64,000 bases of DNA, taken from NCBI GenBank assembly GCA_002270465.1, contig NQOF01000003.1, positions 1-64,000 on the forward strand, written 5' to 3'. Position 1 is the stretch's first letter, and each line of letters begins with the position of its first letter. The notes beneath the pieces were generated by a model, which ran no database searches, had not been told where the DNA came from, and saw only the letters and a list, made by a program, of their open reading frames with translations. This DNA comes from Blautia hominis. Lineage in GTDB: Bacteria; Bacillota; Clostridia; Lachnospirales; Lachnospiraceae. Shown piece by piece: positions 28,001-36,478 of the stretch. Made by a program: the position numbers and the translations under genes.

Positions 28001-28677
28001 TGGTGAATCTGGAATGTTCCAGTGATGACGGGGAAAACTGGTATCCGTGGAACGGCTCATGGACCGCCGCATTTCTGGCAGCAGGTACGTTTGTAAGACT
28101 TCTGCTTCGGGGATTTGTGCCCCATAATGCAGCAGGGCAGCTCTCCAATTTTGCAGAGGTGAGCAGCAGTACAAGAGACCCTTATCCTGACAACAACACA
28201 TGTGATCTCGTAACGCCGGTTGCGCAGATACCGGAGTTATCTATCACCAAGACTGCTTATCCGGATTGTGCCGTACCGTGTGAATACCTGATTTATACCA
28301 TTCTTCTGGAAAACAGTGGTTCCGCGGACGCATACGGGGTGGTACTCGCCGATTATATTCCAAGGGAGCTGTGGAATCTGCAGTTTTCTATAGACGGAGG
28401 AAGGACTTGGGCCGAGTGGAAGGGGTCAGAACGTATTGGTACCATAAAGAAAGGGGAAACCGTGACGGTGCTCATCGCAGGCATGGTCCACGCAAGGGCC
28501 TGCGGTGTTATTACAAATACGGCGTCTGTATTCAGCTCCGGTTCGGAAGAATATTTTCCGGATGACACGGTTACCATAACCACGCCGGTAAAAAGATGCC
28601 GCTGTTGCGAATCTGCAAGGCCAATACCTTTGGAAAAGAGCAGGGTGTATCAGGAATTCTTTGATCAAATGCCATAA
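25042..28677 (+). CDS. DUF11-repeat protein with N-terminal propeller-like domain
   Basis: This 1,211-residue protein has three parts. Residues about 10-250 resemble a DUF6923-type beta-propeller (repeats such as GVADDGTVYRIEPNG and AVSSGDGTIYRYL). Residues about 260-445 end in the GEVEDYIIEI motif of the GEVED domain. Then come six DUF11 repeats of about 123 residues, each starting with (A)DLSVxKTA and ending near DPDPDNNS. No signal peptide, transmembrane segment, LPxTG or other anchor is visible, although DUF11 proteins are usually on the surface. The short C-terminus contains CRCCESARP. GGAGG favours ATG 25042 over 25036. A spore-surface role is one reading; its function is unknown. Confidence 0.8.
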   Translation: MAERNGTGGRASAKGPFVCDSKMILFSGRPTSWYEVEMVTGRADLRGSLIPDSDVNAIGYNVLDYYIYGYDQTANQLVRVDDSGAVDVLTPRPQGLPAAFYHVGTLDLNGYYYLYMSGEQRFYTVDLRPGSSTYLKLVDPASGYTEQTDNYGTVLSEPLQIGDWVWHPRENVLYGVADDGTVYRIEPNGQVTALDTTGPNPGSVFGAAVMDQNGVLYAVSSGDGTIYRYLIEQDRARAARFSQTVQNTFQDGTMCPYAALEVDFGDAPDIGGTAGSGNYNTLLTSDGPRHRIVDGLTLGLQITGETEAHQNAAADGDDLERQIQDDALTVPLASLTVTDNTYHVNAAVRNLTGALANLYGWVDFNNNGLFEADEAVHQTVPSSSQTQIISLDFTVPPSTQLRPGHTFLRLRLTTDDLPEGTLQGQDARSVGPASDGEVEDYIIEIQSRADLSVEKTAVPDLLNEGEQITYTITVRNQGPNPALEVQLTDDIPPEILLPEYSTDHGGTWNPWTGSLEIGEMQAGEERTVLIRGNFSSSTATEVENTARVTTASRDDNPDDNTSTVVTPVNRLADLSVVKTAVPSVGIAGESIVFEIEVENKGPDEALNANIMDHIPAELEKPEISYDGGVTWRTFEGQTGVFDIPAGGSVRFHIRGDIPASATGSFFNTAEVQSDTPDPDLSNNKDTIEIPVDQSADMAVIKTASETSVYEGERIQYAVLIENRGPSDAVNVTLTDVVPEQIIEMEFSLNGGSVWNIWSGSYTWPVFLAGSSVTVLLRGTVVSGFTGTVINTAHVSSSVPDPDPDNNSSEVQVAVEPGADLVLTKTADPESIIAGQRVVYTITAGNEGPGRAENVVIRDTASPYLMEAEYSIDKGTTWLPWGGSYAVTSLDVGERVEVLLRGRSEPSFTGSLVNSAFVSSDTPDPEPDNNSDEAEVTVDASADLSVKKSVEPNPARPGASITYEVLVKNAGPSDALQVVLEDAMPSALVNLECSSDDGENWYPWNGSWTAAFLAAGTFVRLLLRGFVPHNAAGQLSNFAEVSSSTRDPYPDNNTCDLVTPVAQIPELSITKTAYPDCAVPCEYLIYTILLENSGSADAYGVVLADYIPRELWNLQFSIDGGRTWAEWKGSERIGTIKKGETVTVLIAGMVHARACGVITNTASVFSSGSEEYFPDDTVTITTPVKRCRCCESARPIPLEKSRVYQEFFDQMP
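26389..28600 (+). repeat. six DUF11 repeats within one gene
   Basis: Six units begin at about 26389, 26758, 27124, 27495, 27862 and 28230, a period of 366-371 bp. Each encodes a start like ADLSVKKS, a middle NxGPSDA and a segment with WxxWxGS. The units are diverged at DNA level, so this is an old protein-repeat expansion, not a recent tandem duplication. Confidence 0.85.
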
Positions 28678-28766
28678 GGATAACAGCTGGGCCGGGCTGC
28701 AGATTCCTGTAAAGGAAAGCTGCAGCCTGGCCCTCAGTGTGCCCGGAAATGTAACAAAATGTTCAC

Positions 28767-28820
28767 GTGACAGCTGGGCAGGTTCTGTTATAATAGACAT
28801 AATATATTATAAATGTCTAT
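28767..28820 (+). promoter_or_regulatory. promoter with overlapping palindromic operator
   Basis: GTGACA (28767-28772), a 16-bp spacer and TATAAT (28789-28794) form a good promoter. ATAGACAT at 28793-28800 and ATGTCTAT at 28813-28820 are perfect inverted repeats overlapping the -10 and start site, an ideal repressor position. No regulator gene is adjacent. Confidence 0.7.
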
Positions 28821-28863
28821 AATTTCTAAAGGCCTATTGACATAGCCGGAGAGGAGAAGCTGC

Positions 28864-29571
28864 ATGAATTTTGTCATAGAACACCTTTCAAAAGCTTTTG
28901 AGAAAAAACAGGTACTAAAAGATATTTCTTTTACATTTGACAGCGGAAAGATCTATGGATTGCTGGGAAGAAACGGAGCAGGCAAAACCACACTTTTTAA
29001 CTGTCTGAACCGGGATTTGAGGGCAGACGGAGGAGCATTTTTCCTGTTGGAGAATGGGGAGAAAAAAGAGATCAGCGCAGAGGATATCGGGTATGTGCTG
29101 TCAACGCCCACTGTACCGGAATTCCTGACAGGAAGGGAATTTTTAAAGTTCTTCATTGATATCAATGAAAGCAGTATTGCAGATAAAAGATCGGAGGACG
29201 CGTATTTTTCCATTATGAATATTGAGGAGGAGGACCGGGACAAGCTTCTGAAAGACTACTCCCATGGTATGAAAAATAAGATGCAGATGCTGATCAATAT
29301 AATCGCACAGCCCAAGCTTCTTCTTTTGGATGAACCGCTGACATCCCTGGATGTGGTGGTGGCGGAGGAGATGAAACAGCTTTTGCGCTCATTAAAACAG
29401 GACAGGATCATTATTTTTTCCACCCATATTATGGAGCTGGCCCTGGATTTGTGTGATGAGATCGTGATTCTCAACCACGGGGAGCTGGAGGTGGTGGACC
29501 AGTCCAATCTGGACAGCGGGGAGTTTAAGGACAAGATTATACGGGCACTGAAGGAGGAGGAGAATGATTAG
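28864..29571 (+). CDS. ABC transporter ATP-binding protein
   Basis: The 235-residue ATPase has Walker A GRNGAGKTT, a signature variant YSHGMKNKMQML (H for the usual G), Walker B LLLLDEPLTSLD and STHIM. It is an ABC-2-type ATPase. GGAGAGGAG lies upstream, and the end overlaps the start of the membrane protein gene by 8 nt, so the two are coupled. Confidence 0.85.
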   Translation: MNFVIEHLSKAFEKKQVLKDISFTFDSGKIYGLLGRNGAGKTTLFNCLNRDLRADGGAFFLLENGEKKEISAEDIGYVLSTPTVPEFLTGREFLKFFIDINESSIADKRSEDAYFSIMNIEEEDRDKLLKDYSHGMKNKMQMLINIIAQPKLLLLDEPLTSLDVVVAEEMKQLLRSLKQDRIIIFSTHIMELALDLCDEIVILNHGELEVVDQSNLDSGEFKDKIIRALKEEEND

Positions 29572-31144
29572 GACATTTCGTATTTCTTTTTCGCTGAAAA
29601 ATACATATCGGGTAAATACGATCCTTTATTCCATAAAACAAATCCCTCTTGTGAAAAAACTACTGCCGGAAAGCCTGTATAAAAGCAGGGGGCTGAAGAT
29701 ATTGGCCAATGTTCTGGCTGCGCTGTGGGAACTGGCCGGTACTTTTTTAGGAAAGTTTTTATATCTTCTGATCCTGGTATTCGGGATAGGGGCCGTTTAT
29801 GAGAACAAGGGGAACGGGACGCTGTTTGTACATATTTTGTTTTTTCTCACTATGATCGGCGCTTATATGAATACTTATATGTTTAACCCCAGCAATGACA
29901 AGTATTATGCCATGATCTTGATGCGTATGGACGCCAGGTCTTATACACTCACCAACTATGTGTATCAAATGGGAAAATGCATCCTGGGGTTTATGCCGTT
30001 TCTTATCCTGCTGGGTTTGGGAAGAAAGATTCCTCTTTGGTGTTGTCTGCTGTTTCCGTTTTTTATTGTATCTGTGAAAATGCTGATAGCCTGGAATTAT
30101 CTTGCTGATTTTAAAAAGAGCGGGGAAAGCAGGGATGAGAATCTGCCGGGCAGACTGGGCTGGGGGCTGACGGCAGTATTCCTGGCAGCTGCCTATGGAC
30201 TGCCGTATTTGGGGATCATCCTGCCGCTGTGGTTTATGGCTGCAGTTATGCTCTTATCTCTGGCCGGAGCTTTTGCGGCAGCGGTTTATATGGCGAAATT
30301 TGATGGTTACAGGGAATTGTACCAGCAGCTTCTGGCTAAATTCAGAAACGGAATGGATTATAAACAGACCGCCAAAGCAGCCGTTGAGGAGCAGAACCGA
30401 AAGCTGATCAGCCAGGATACGGGAATTACAAGCGATAAGAAGGGTTTTGAATTTTTTAATGAACTGTTTGTGCGGAGACATCAGAAGATCCTGTGGAAAT
30501 CTGTGAAAAGGCAGGCCATGATCTGTCTGTTCCTTTTTGTGGGAATACTGTTTCTGGTCCGGATCAATGAGGATGTCAGAAGGCAGATAAACAGGATGCT
30601 CATGGTGTTCCTGCCGTATTTTGTGTTTATCATGTATATGATCAACCGGGGGACCAGTTTTACACAGGCATTGTTTATGAATTGTGACCACAGTATGCTC
30701 ACCTATTCTTTTTATAAGCGGCCGGAGTTTATTTTAAAGTTGTTTCGGATCAGGCTTCGGGAGATCATAAAGGTAAACCTGCTGCCTGCGGGCGTGATTG
30801 GAGTGGGGCTTCCGGTGCTTCTGTATTTCTCCGGGGGGACGGATAATCCGCTGAATTATCTGCTGCTTTTTGTGTCCGTTCTGGCTTTGAGTGCGTTTTT
30901 TTCGGTGCATTATCTGACTTGCTATTATCTGCTGCAGCCGTATAATGCGGGGACAGAGGTGGTCGGGGGGACGTATAAGATTGTTACCTGGGTGACTTAT
31001 ATTGTGTGTTTTGCGTTTATGAATCTGCGGATGAGTACGCTGGTGTTTGGGTCGGTGGTGACGTTATTTTGTGTGATTTATTGTGTGGGGGCTTGTGTGG
31101 CGGTTTATCGGGTGGCGGATAAGACGTTTCGGCTTCGGAATTAG
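29564..31144 (+). CDS. ABC transporter membrane subunit (ABC-2-like)
   Basis: The 526-residue protein has about 10-12 transmembrane segments and no recognisable motif. It is coupled to the ATPase gene by overlap and should be its permease. The last 200 bases of the gene are unusually rich in G and T at third positions compared with the start, and this bias continues past the stop into a G-rich spacer. Confidence 0.7.
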   Translation: MIRTFRISFSLKNTYRVNTILYSIKQIPLVKKLLPESLYKSRGLKILANVLAALWELAGTFLGKFLYLLILVFGIGAVYENKGNGTLFVHILFFLTMIGAYMNTYMFNPSNDKYYAMILMRMDARSYTLTNYVYQMGKCILGFMPFLILLGLGRKIPLWCCLLFPFFIVSVKMLIAWNYLADFKKSGESRDENLPGRLGWGLTAVFLAAAYGLPYLGIILPLWFMAAVMLLSLAGAFAAAVYMAKFDGYRELYQQLLAKFRNGMDYKQTAKAAVEEQNRKLISQDTGITSDKKGFEFFNELFVRRHQKILWKSVKRQAMICLFLFVGILFLVRINEDVRRQINRMLMVFLPYFVFIMYMINRGTSFTQALFMNCDHSMLTYSFYKRPEFILKLFRIRLREIIKVNLLPAGVIGVGLPVLLYFSGGTDNPLNYLLLFVSVLALSAFFSVHYLTCYYLLQPYNAGTEVVGGTYKIVTWVTYIVCFAFMNLRMSTLVFGSVVTLFCVIYCVGACVAVYRVADKTFRLRN

Positions 31145-31170
31145 GAAAGGGGGGGGACGGAAAGGGGGAC

Positions 31171-31370
31171 GGAAGGAGCGGCGAGGGGCGGCGGGGGATA
31201 TATCTGTGGCCGCTCGACGTTGCAGAACCTGTGAACTAACCTCTAACTGCAACTAAGACGCTCACCAGCGGGTTCGCGCCTAAGTTTCCGTAAGAGGTGG
31301 ATTTCACAGAACCTTCCACTTAACCTCGCTGCCACAGATATATCCCCCGCCGCCCCTCGCCGCTCCTTCC
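31171..31370. repeat. 200-bp element with perfect 40-bp terminal inverted repeats
   Basis: Bases 31171-31210 and 31331-31370 are exact reverse complements over 40 bp, enclosing 120 bp. Inside, shorter arms continue the pairing (CTGTGAA with TTCACAG; ACCTCT with AGAGGT), so the whole could fold into one long hairpin on either strand. It holds no gene. To its left are G-runs with two near copies of GGGGGACGGAA (31150-31173). The rest of the 31145-31649 gap is AT-rich and leads into the GyrI-like gene. A transposon-like MITE, a structured RNA or a very strong bidirectional terminator are all possible. Confidence 0.85.
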
Positions 31371-31649
31371 TGGTTTTCGCTGCCGGGAATGTGGGGGGAA
31401 GGAAAAGAAAGGAAAAGATAAGATGAAAGAGGAAGCGCTGTTGTATGGTGGGATACAGTGGCGCTTTTTTATTGACTGAGGCTTTGAGGGGTTTGTGGTT
31501 TGTTTTGTGTAAAAAGTATTTGATAATGGATACTGTTTTAATGATGACATAGAGGTGTCGTGTTTGGGTGTTATACTTATGGTAGGGCTGGAGCAGATGA
31601 AAAGCTGCGGACCGTTGAGTGTATATAGAAATAGTCTGGAGGAAAAGAT

Positions 31650-32291
31650 ATGAAGTATGATTGGAGAAAGCGGGAGAAGGAATTGTATGGGCCTCGGGGG
31701 GAGGCGGTGGTTGTGGAGGTTCCAAAACAGAAGTTTATTATGATAAGCGGAAAAGGGGATCCGAATCAGGAGGCGTTTTCTGAGCGGGTTGGCGCGCTTT
31801 ATGCCCTTGCCTATAGTATAAAGATGCGGTATAAGGCGGAACATAAAGGGGCAGGGCTGGATGAGATGGAAGAATTCTCGGTGTATCCCCTGGAAGGTGT
31901 TTGGGATATGGATGACGAAGCGGGGGCAGAAGCCCATGTGCTGGAGGATAAGGAGCGGTTGATCTATACAGTCATGATACGTCAGCCGGACTGTATTACG
32001 GAGGAAAGGTATCGGGAAGCCCTTGAGGCAGTGAAGAAGAAAAAACCGAATCCTCTATTGGATGAGATCGCTTTCCGTACGTGTGAGGAGGGGCTGTGTG
32101 TGCAGATACTTCACACAGGACTGTTTGATGACGAGCCGGAATCTTTTGAAAAAATGGACCTGTTTTTGAAGGAAAACCAACTGGAGAGAAAAGGACACAC
32201 CCACAGGGAGATCTACTTGAAAGATATGAGCCGTACGTCACCGGAAAAAATGAAAACAATCCTACGGTACAGGGTATGTGAAAAACAGTAA
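31650..32291 (+). CDS. GyrI-like small-molecule-binding domain protein
   Basis: The 213-residue protein is a stand-alone GyrI-like (SRPBCC-like SHS2) domain, with the typical opening VEVPKQKFIMISGKGDPN and the closing HREIYLKDMSRTSPEKMKTILRYRV. Such domains bind small hydrophobic molecules or inhibit gyrase, and some hydrolyse cyclopropanoid toxins. No DNA-binding domain is attached. GGAGG lies 11 nt before the ATG. It precedes the ATL-like gene by 71 bp. Confidence 0.8.
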   Translation: MKYDWRKREKELYGPRGEAVVVEVPKQKFIMISGKGDPNQEAFSERVGALYALAYSIKMRYKAEHKGAGLDEMEEFSVYPLEGVWDMDDEAGAEAHVLEDKERLIYTVMIRQPDCITEERYREALEAVKKKKPNPLLDEIAFRTCEEGLCVQILHTGLFDDEPESFEKMDLFLKENQLERKGHTHREIYLKDMSRTSPEKMKTILRYRVCEKQ

Positions 32292-32362
32292 ATATTTAAA
32301 ACAGTCTCATTGCATATTTAACTGTGAGCGGGTATCCTTAAAGCATAAAGGAGGTGTCCTAT

Positions 32363-32842
32363 ATGGCAAATGAAGATAAGAAGGATTTTAATGCCATGCT
32401 GCATAAAGACACAGGTATGCCTAAGGTACAGATCGTGACGGATGAGAAGACAATACAAAAGTATGGGGGCAGCAGGATGTATTTTGCCCCGCCGCTGTAT
32501 TATGATGAGGTTATGAAACGTATCCCGGAGGGAAGGCTGACTACAGTGGGGGAAATCCGCAGCTATTTTGCCGAAAACGGCCATGCTGATTTTACAGACC
32601 CCATCACAGCCGGTATCTTTGTATCTATAGCGGCATGGGCCAGTTACCAGAGGACTGAGGATATTACGCCTTACTGGCGCACATTGAAGGCCAATGGGGA
32701 GCTGAATCCCAAATATCCCGGCGGAGTGGAGGCTCAAAAGGAAAAGCTGGAGGCAGAAGGCCACAGCGTTGGGCAGAAGGGCAGAACGAATATAAAATAT
32801 TATGTGAAGGACTTTGAGAAAGCATTGTACCCTCTGACGTAG
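32363..32842 (+). CDS. alkyltransferase-like (ATL/MGMT-fold) protein
   Basis: The 159-residue protein matches the DNA-binding half of O6-alkylguanine-DNA alkyltransferases (DEVMKRIPEGRLTTVGEIRSYF and PYWRTLKANGELNPKYPGG) but has no PCHR active-site cysteine. ATL proteins bind alkylated guanine and flag it for nucleotide excision repair. AAAGGAGGT places the start at ATG 32363 rather than at the in-frame GTG 9 nt upstream. The N-terminal 50 residues are an extension relative to the core ATL fold. Confidence 0.75.
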   Translation: MANEDKKDFNAMLHKDTGMPKVQIVTDEKTIQKYGGSRMYFAPPLYYDEVMKRIPEGRLTTVGEIRSYFAENGHADFTDPITAGIFVSIAAWASYQRTEDITPYWRTLKANGELNPKYPGGVEAQKEKLEAEGHSVGQKGRTNIKYYVKDFEKALYPLT

Positions 32843-33007
32843 AAAAACAGAATAATACAGGATATAAGGCGCTGAGGCAGTACATGCACCGGAGTCTTAT
32901 TCAACTGTGTACACCCGAAAGTGACGAATCTCTCACTTAAAAGTCACCGAAATGTAATCGGTAAGTTCTATGATATGAGTGAAGCACAAGAAAAGGAGGC
33001 TCATAGA

Positions 33008-33694
33008 ATGGAGTTTTTAAAAGTTGATAATCTATGTAAGGTCTATGGCAAGGGGGAGAATCAGGTCACTGCGCTGGATCATGTTTCGCTGACTATTGAG
33101 AAGGGGGAATTTACGGCGATCATCGGTTCTTCCGGTTCCGGCAAATCTACTTTGCTCCATGCCATCGCAGGTGTGGATGTGCCCACAAGCGGGAAGGTGT
33201 ATCTGAACGGGCAGGATGTGTATTCCCAAAGTAATGAAAAGCTTGCTGTTTTCCGCAGGCGGCAGGTGGGGCTGATCTATCAATTTCACAATCTCATCCC
33301 TACTTTGAATGTGGTGGAGAATATAACGCTGCCCATCCTGATGGATAAGCGTAAAGTCAACAAGGAGCGGCTCAATGACCTGCTGAACCTGCTTGGGCTG
33401 CAGGAACGCAGGACGCACCTGCCAAACCAGCTTTCAGGAGGCCAGCAGCAGCGTGTAGCCATTGGGCGCGCCCTGATGAACGCACCCCAGGTCATGCTTG
33501 CCGATGAGCCTACTGGCAGCTTGGACAGCCGTAATGGGCATGAGATCATCAAACTGCTGAAAGAAAGTAATCAAAAATATGGGCAGACCCTGCTCCTGGT
33601 GACCCATGATGAAAATATTGCCCTGCAGGCCAACCGCATCATTGGGATATCTGACGGAAAAGTGGTGCGGGATGAGAGGCAGGTGGCACGGTAA
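33008..33694 (+). CDS. ABC transporter ATP-binding protein (MacB/LolD type)
   Basis: The 228-residue ATPase has Walker [11 protein letters not shown]-loop YQFHNLIP, signature [15 protein letters not shown] and Walker [13 protein letters not shown], the LolD/MacB subgroup that works with FtsX-type permeases. The frame is open from 32921, but AAAGGAGG precedes ATG 33008. It shares one base with the permease start. Bacitracin- or peptide-resistance transporters have this make-up. Confidence 0.9.
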   Translation: MEFLKVDNLCKVYGKGENQVTALDHVSLTIEKGEFTAIIGSSGSGKSTLLHAIAGVDVPTSGKVYLNGQDVYSQSNEKLAVFRRRQVGLIYQFHNLIPTLNVVENITLPILMDKRKVNKERLNDLLNLLGLQERRTHLPNQLSGGQQQRVAIGRALMNAPQVMLADEPTGSLDSRNGHEIIKLLKESNQKYGQTLLLVTHDENIALQANRIIGISDGKVVRDERQVAR

Positions 33695-36294
33695 TGAACA
33701 TTTTTCATAAAGTTGCCCTGCAGGGACTGAAAAAGAACCGGACCAGGACTCTTGTAACCATTGTCGGGGTTGCCCTGTCAGCCGCCTTGATCACAGCGGT
33801 GGCTGCCTTTGCCGTGTCTCTGCAGAATTATATGATAAACGGAGCGGTGGTGAAATACGGGGACTGGCACATTATGTTTCCGGATGTGGATTCCGCTTTT
33901 GTACAGGAACAGGCTGCTGACAGCAGAGCCGCAGACGTGACGTCCGCGGAGAATATAGGTTATGCAGTGCTTGAGGGCGGAGAAAATCCCGATAAACCGT
34001 ATTTATTTATTTCCGGGTTTGACCGGGAAACTTTTGATATGCTTCCAATCAGCATTTTGTCAGGGCGGATGCCTGAGAACGGCAGCGAAATACTTGTCCC
34101 TGCCCATGTTGCGGCAAACGGCGGTGTCCGGATTTCGGTTGGTGATACGCTTACCCTTTCGGTGGGAACCCGCCAGGCCGGGGATGAGAGACTCAGCCAG
34201 CACGATCCTTACCGGGCAGGTGAGGAAATGCTGGTTTCCACGGCAGAGAAGACCTATACGGTTGTGGGTATCTGCCAAAGACCGTCTTTTGAGGAGTACG
34301 CTGCACCGGGATACACGCTGATAACTATGGCGGATGAGGCAGAGACAGCAGGACGTTTCAGCGCGTTTGTTACCATGGAGAAACCGGGACAGGTCCGTTC
34401 TTACGCCAAGAGCGCCGGGGAAGGCCATGCCTATGTGCTGAATGATGACGTACTGCGTTTTATGGGGATCTCAGATGATAAGCTGTTCAATACAATGCTT
34501 TATTCCATTGGTATCATAATGGTTGCCCTGGTTATGCTGGGGTCTGTATTTTTGATCTATAATTCCTTTCATATCTCATTAAATGAGCGTACACATCAGT
34601 TCGGAATCTTAATGTCAGTCGGCGCTACGGAAAAGCAGCTAAGGAATTCTGTGCTGTTTGAAGGGATCTGCATCGGCGTGATCGGGATCCCAATAGGCAT
34701 TCTGATAGGTATTCCGGGTATCAAGCTGGTACTTGCTCTTGTGGCAAAGAACTTTGCCAACGTACTCTATGCCAATGTACCACTGACTTTGAAGGTGTCG
34801 GTTCCCGCGCTTTTGGCGGCTGGGGTGATCAGTATGGTGACCATTCTGATCTCAGCCTATATTCCTGCAAAGAAGGCGGCGAGAACACCTGTGATGGAGT
34901 GTATCCGCCAGACCAATGAGATCAAGGTGGACGCCAAACACATAAAGATAGGTAAATTTACACGGCGATTCTTCGGCCTGGAGGGAATCCTGGCGTCAAA
35001 AAACTTTAAGAGAAACAGGAGGAGGTACCGCAGTATTATCTTGTCCCTTACTTTGAGTGTGCTTCTGTTTGTAGCATCCAGTTCTTTTGTTACAGATTTG
35101 AAACAGGCATCAGAACAGGCAAAGGTAGTCACTGACTTTGATATCGGCCTTGATGCGAAGAATATGGATGACAGGGAAATGCTGGAGATTTTCGAGAAGC
35201 TGAAAACAGCCAAAGATGTTACGAGAAGCTCCTATCAGTCTGTAATGAAGTACACTTGCGCGGTTTCCGTCGAAGAACTCTCAGAGGATTACCGGAAGTC
35301 TGTAAATGGGGCGCAGCAGGAGGGGACAGAGGAGCTGTCCGCAGAAATTCAGTTTCTTGATGACAACACCTTTCTGAAAATTGCGCAGGATCTGGGTCTG
35401 TCTTCCGGTGCATATACCTTGAAGGACACCGGTATGGGGGAAGAGGTGAAGCTGATCGCTGTTGCTAAAATGGAGGACAAGAGCGGAGAGGCTGAAAATG
35501 TGAGTCAGCTTGCCGATCTGTTCAGGAATCCTGCCGAGGAGGTCACGGTCTTTCCGAAAGAAAATGGGGAACCAATTACGGAATGGGGACAAAATGTAAG
35601 GATCACCTGTGTGGAAACCGTTCCCCCGGACACTCCGTCTTTTTCAGGCAGTTATGAACAGCAGCCGTACTTTTTCCAAATCATGGCACCCTGGTCTCTT
35701 AAAGATAAGCTTGTACCCTCCAATCTGCCGGTGGATGTCAGGGGCAAAGGCCTTACCTTTTTATCGGATGATCCGGCACAGTCCACAGCACAGATGCAGG
35801 ACATAATAGATGGGACAGGGATCACCTCGGACTACACGCTGCAAAATATTTACGGCCTTTTGGATCAAACCCGTAATATACTGTTCATTGTGAATCTGTT
35901 TGCGGTTGTCTTTATCGCCATGATCTCGCTGATCGCGGTGGCCAATGTGTTCAACACCATTTCCACCAATATCAAGCTGCGGAGGCGTGAGTTTGCCATG
36001 CTCCGCTCTGTGGGTATGTCGGACCGTGATTTTAATAAGATGATGCGTTTTGAGTGCCTTCTGTATGGGCTTCGGACCTTGTTGTTTGGACTGCCCATCT
36101 CCGGGATCCTCTCCTGGGTCATTTATAAAGGAATGGTGATGGGCGGTACGGAGATCGCATTTATATTTCCGTGGAGCAGTCTGGCCATCAGTATACTTGG
36201 GGTTTTCCTGGTAATATTTATCACCATGCTGTACGCAACAGAGAAGATACGAAAAGAAAATATCATAGATGCACTCAGGGATGATATGGGCTGA
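33694..36294 (+). CDS. FtsX-family ABC transporter permease
   Basis: The 866-residue protein has an N-terminal transmembrane helix (about 18-40), an outer MacB-like domain, an FtsX core near 265-390, a second extracellular region, and a C-terminal FtsX core (about 735-855). The VRTPVMECIR-like segment ARTPVMECIR ends the first core, as usual. Such proteins expel peptides or transmit force to the cell surface. It is coupled to the ATPase gene and followed by a terminator. Confidence 0.88.
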   Translation: MNIFHKVALQGLKKNRTRTLVTIVGVALSAALITAVAAFAVSLQNYMINGAVVKYGDWHIMFPDVDSAFVQEQAADSRAADVTSAENIGYAVLEGGENPDKPYLFISGFDRETFDMLPISILSGRMPENGSEILVPAHVAANGGVRISVGDTLTLSVGTRQAGDERLSQHDPYRAGEEMLVSTAEKTYTVVGICQRPSFEEYAAPGYTLITMADEAETAGRFSAFVTMEKPGQVRSYAKSAGEGHAYVLNDDVLRFMGISDDKLFNTMLYSIGIIMVALVMLGSVFLIYNSFHISLNERTHQFGILMSVGATEKQLRNSVLFEGICIGVIGIPIGILIGIPGIKLVLALVAKNFANVLYANVPLTLKVSVPALLAAGVISMVTILISAYIPAKKAARTPVMECIRQTNEIKVDAKHIKIGKFTRRFFGLEGILASKNFKRNRRRYRSIILSLTLSVLLFVASSSFVTDLKQASEQAKVVTDFDIGLDAKNMDDREMLEIFEKLKTAKDVTRSSYQSVMKYTCAVSVEELSEDYRKSVNGAQQEGTEELSAEIQFLDDNTFLKIAQDLGLSSGAYTLKDTGMGEEVKLIAVAKMEDKSGEAENVSQLADLFRNPAEEVTVFPKENGEPITEWGQNVRITCVETVPPDTPSFSGSYEQQPYFFQIMAPWSLKDKLVPSNLPVDVRGKGLTFLSDDPAQSTAQMQDIIDGTGITSDYTLQNIYGLLDQTRNILFIVNLFAVVFIAMISLIAVANVFNTISTNIKLRRREFAMLRSVGMSDRDFNKMMRFECLLYGLRTLLFGLPISGILSWVIYKGMVMGGTEIAFIFPWSSLAISILGVFLVIFITMLYATEKIRKENIIDALRDDMG

Positions 36295-36317
36295 TCCTGT
36301 ATAGGCAGCCGGTCAAT

Positions 36318-36348
36318 AAAAAACGCACTGGTAACGGTGCGTTTTTTT
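36318..36348 (+). terminator. terminator after the FtsX permease
   Basis: CGCACTG and CGGTGCG with a GTAA loop, flanked by an A-run and seven T residues, 23 bp past the stop. Confidence 0.92.
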
Positions 36349-36381
36349 GTGTGTAAATATTTACCAGATGCGTGAAAGGTA

Positions 36382-36428
36382 TTGACAGAACAGAAATTAT
36401 GTATTAGTATCAAAAATGATAATATTAC
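36382..36428 (+). promoter_or_regulatory. promoter and AT-rich inverted repeat before the HTH gene
   Basis: TTGACA (36382-36387), a 17-bp spacer and TAGTAT (36405-36410) form a strong promoter. TATCA and TGATA with flanking AT-rich arms form an imperfect palindrome over the -10 region, a likely site for the encoded regulator. Confidence 0.65.
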
Positions 36429-36478
36429 ATAAAGTGAAAATAATAAGCTATCGTGCGTGAGAGGAGGAGGTGCGGCTA

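Noticed and set aside
28689-28733. GC-rich hairpin (GGGCCGGGCTGCAG with CTGCAGCCTGGCCC) after the DUF11 gene
   Set aside because: A real inverted repeat, but with no T-run on either side, so it was not called an intrinsic terminator.
31243-31937. Minus-strand frames of 160 and 205 codons crossing the 40-bp inverted repeat
   Set aside because: Low-complexity proline/serine-rich translations that run through the repeat and into the GyrI-like gene antisense.
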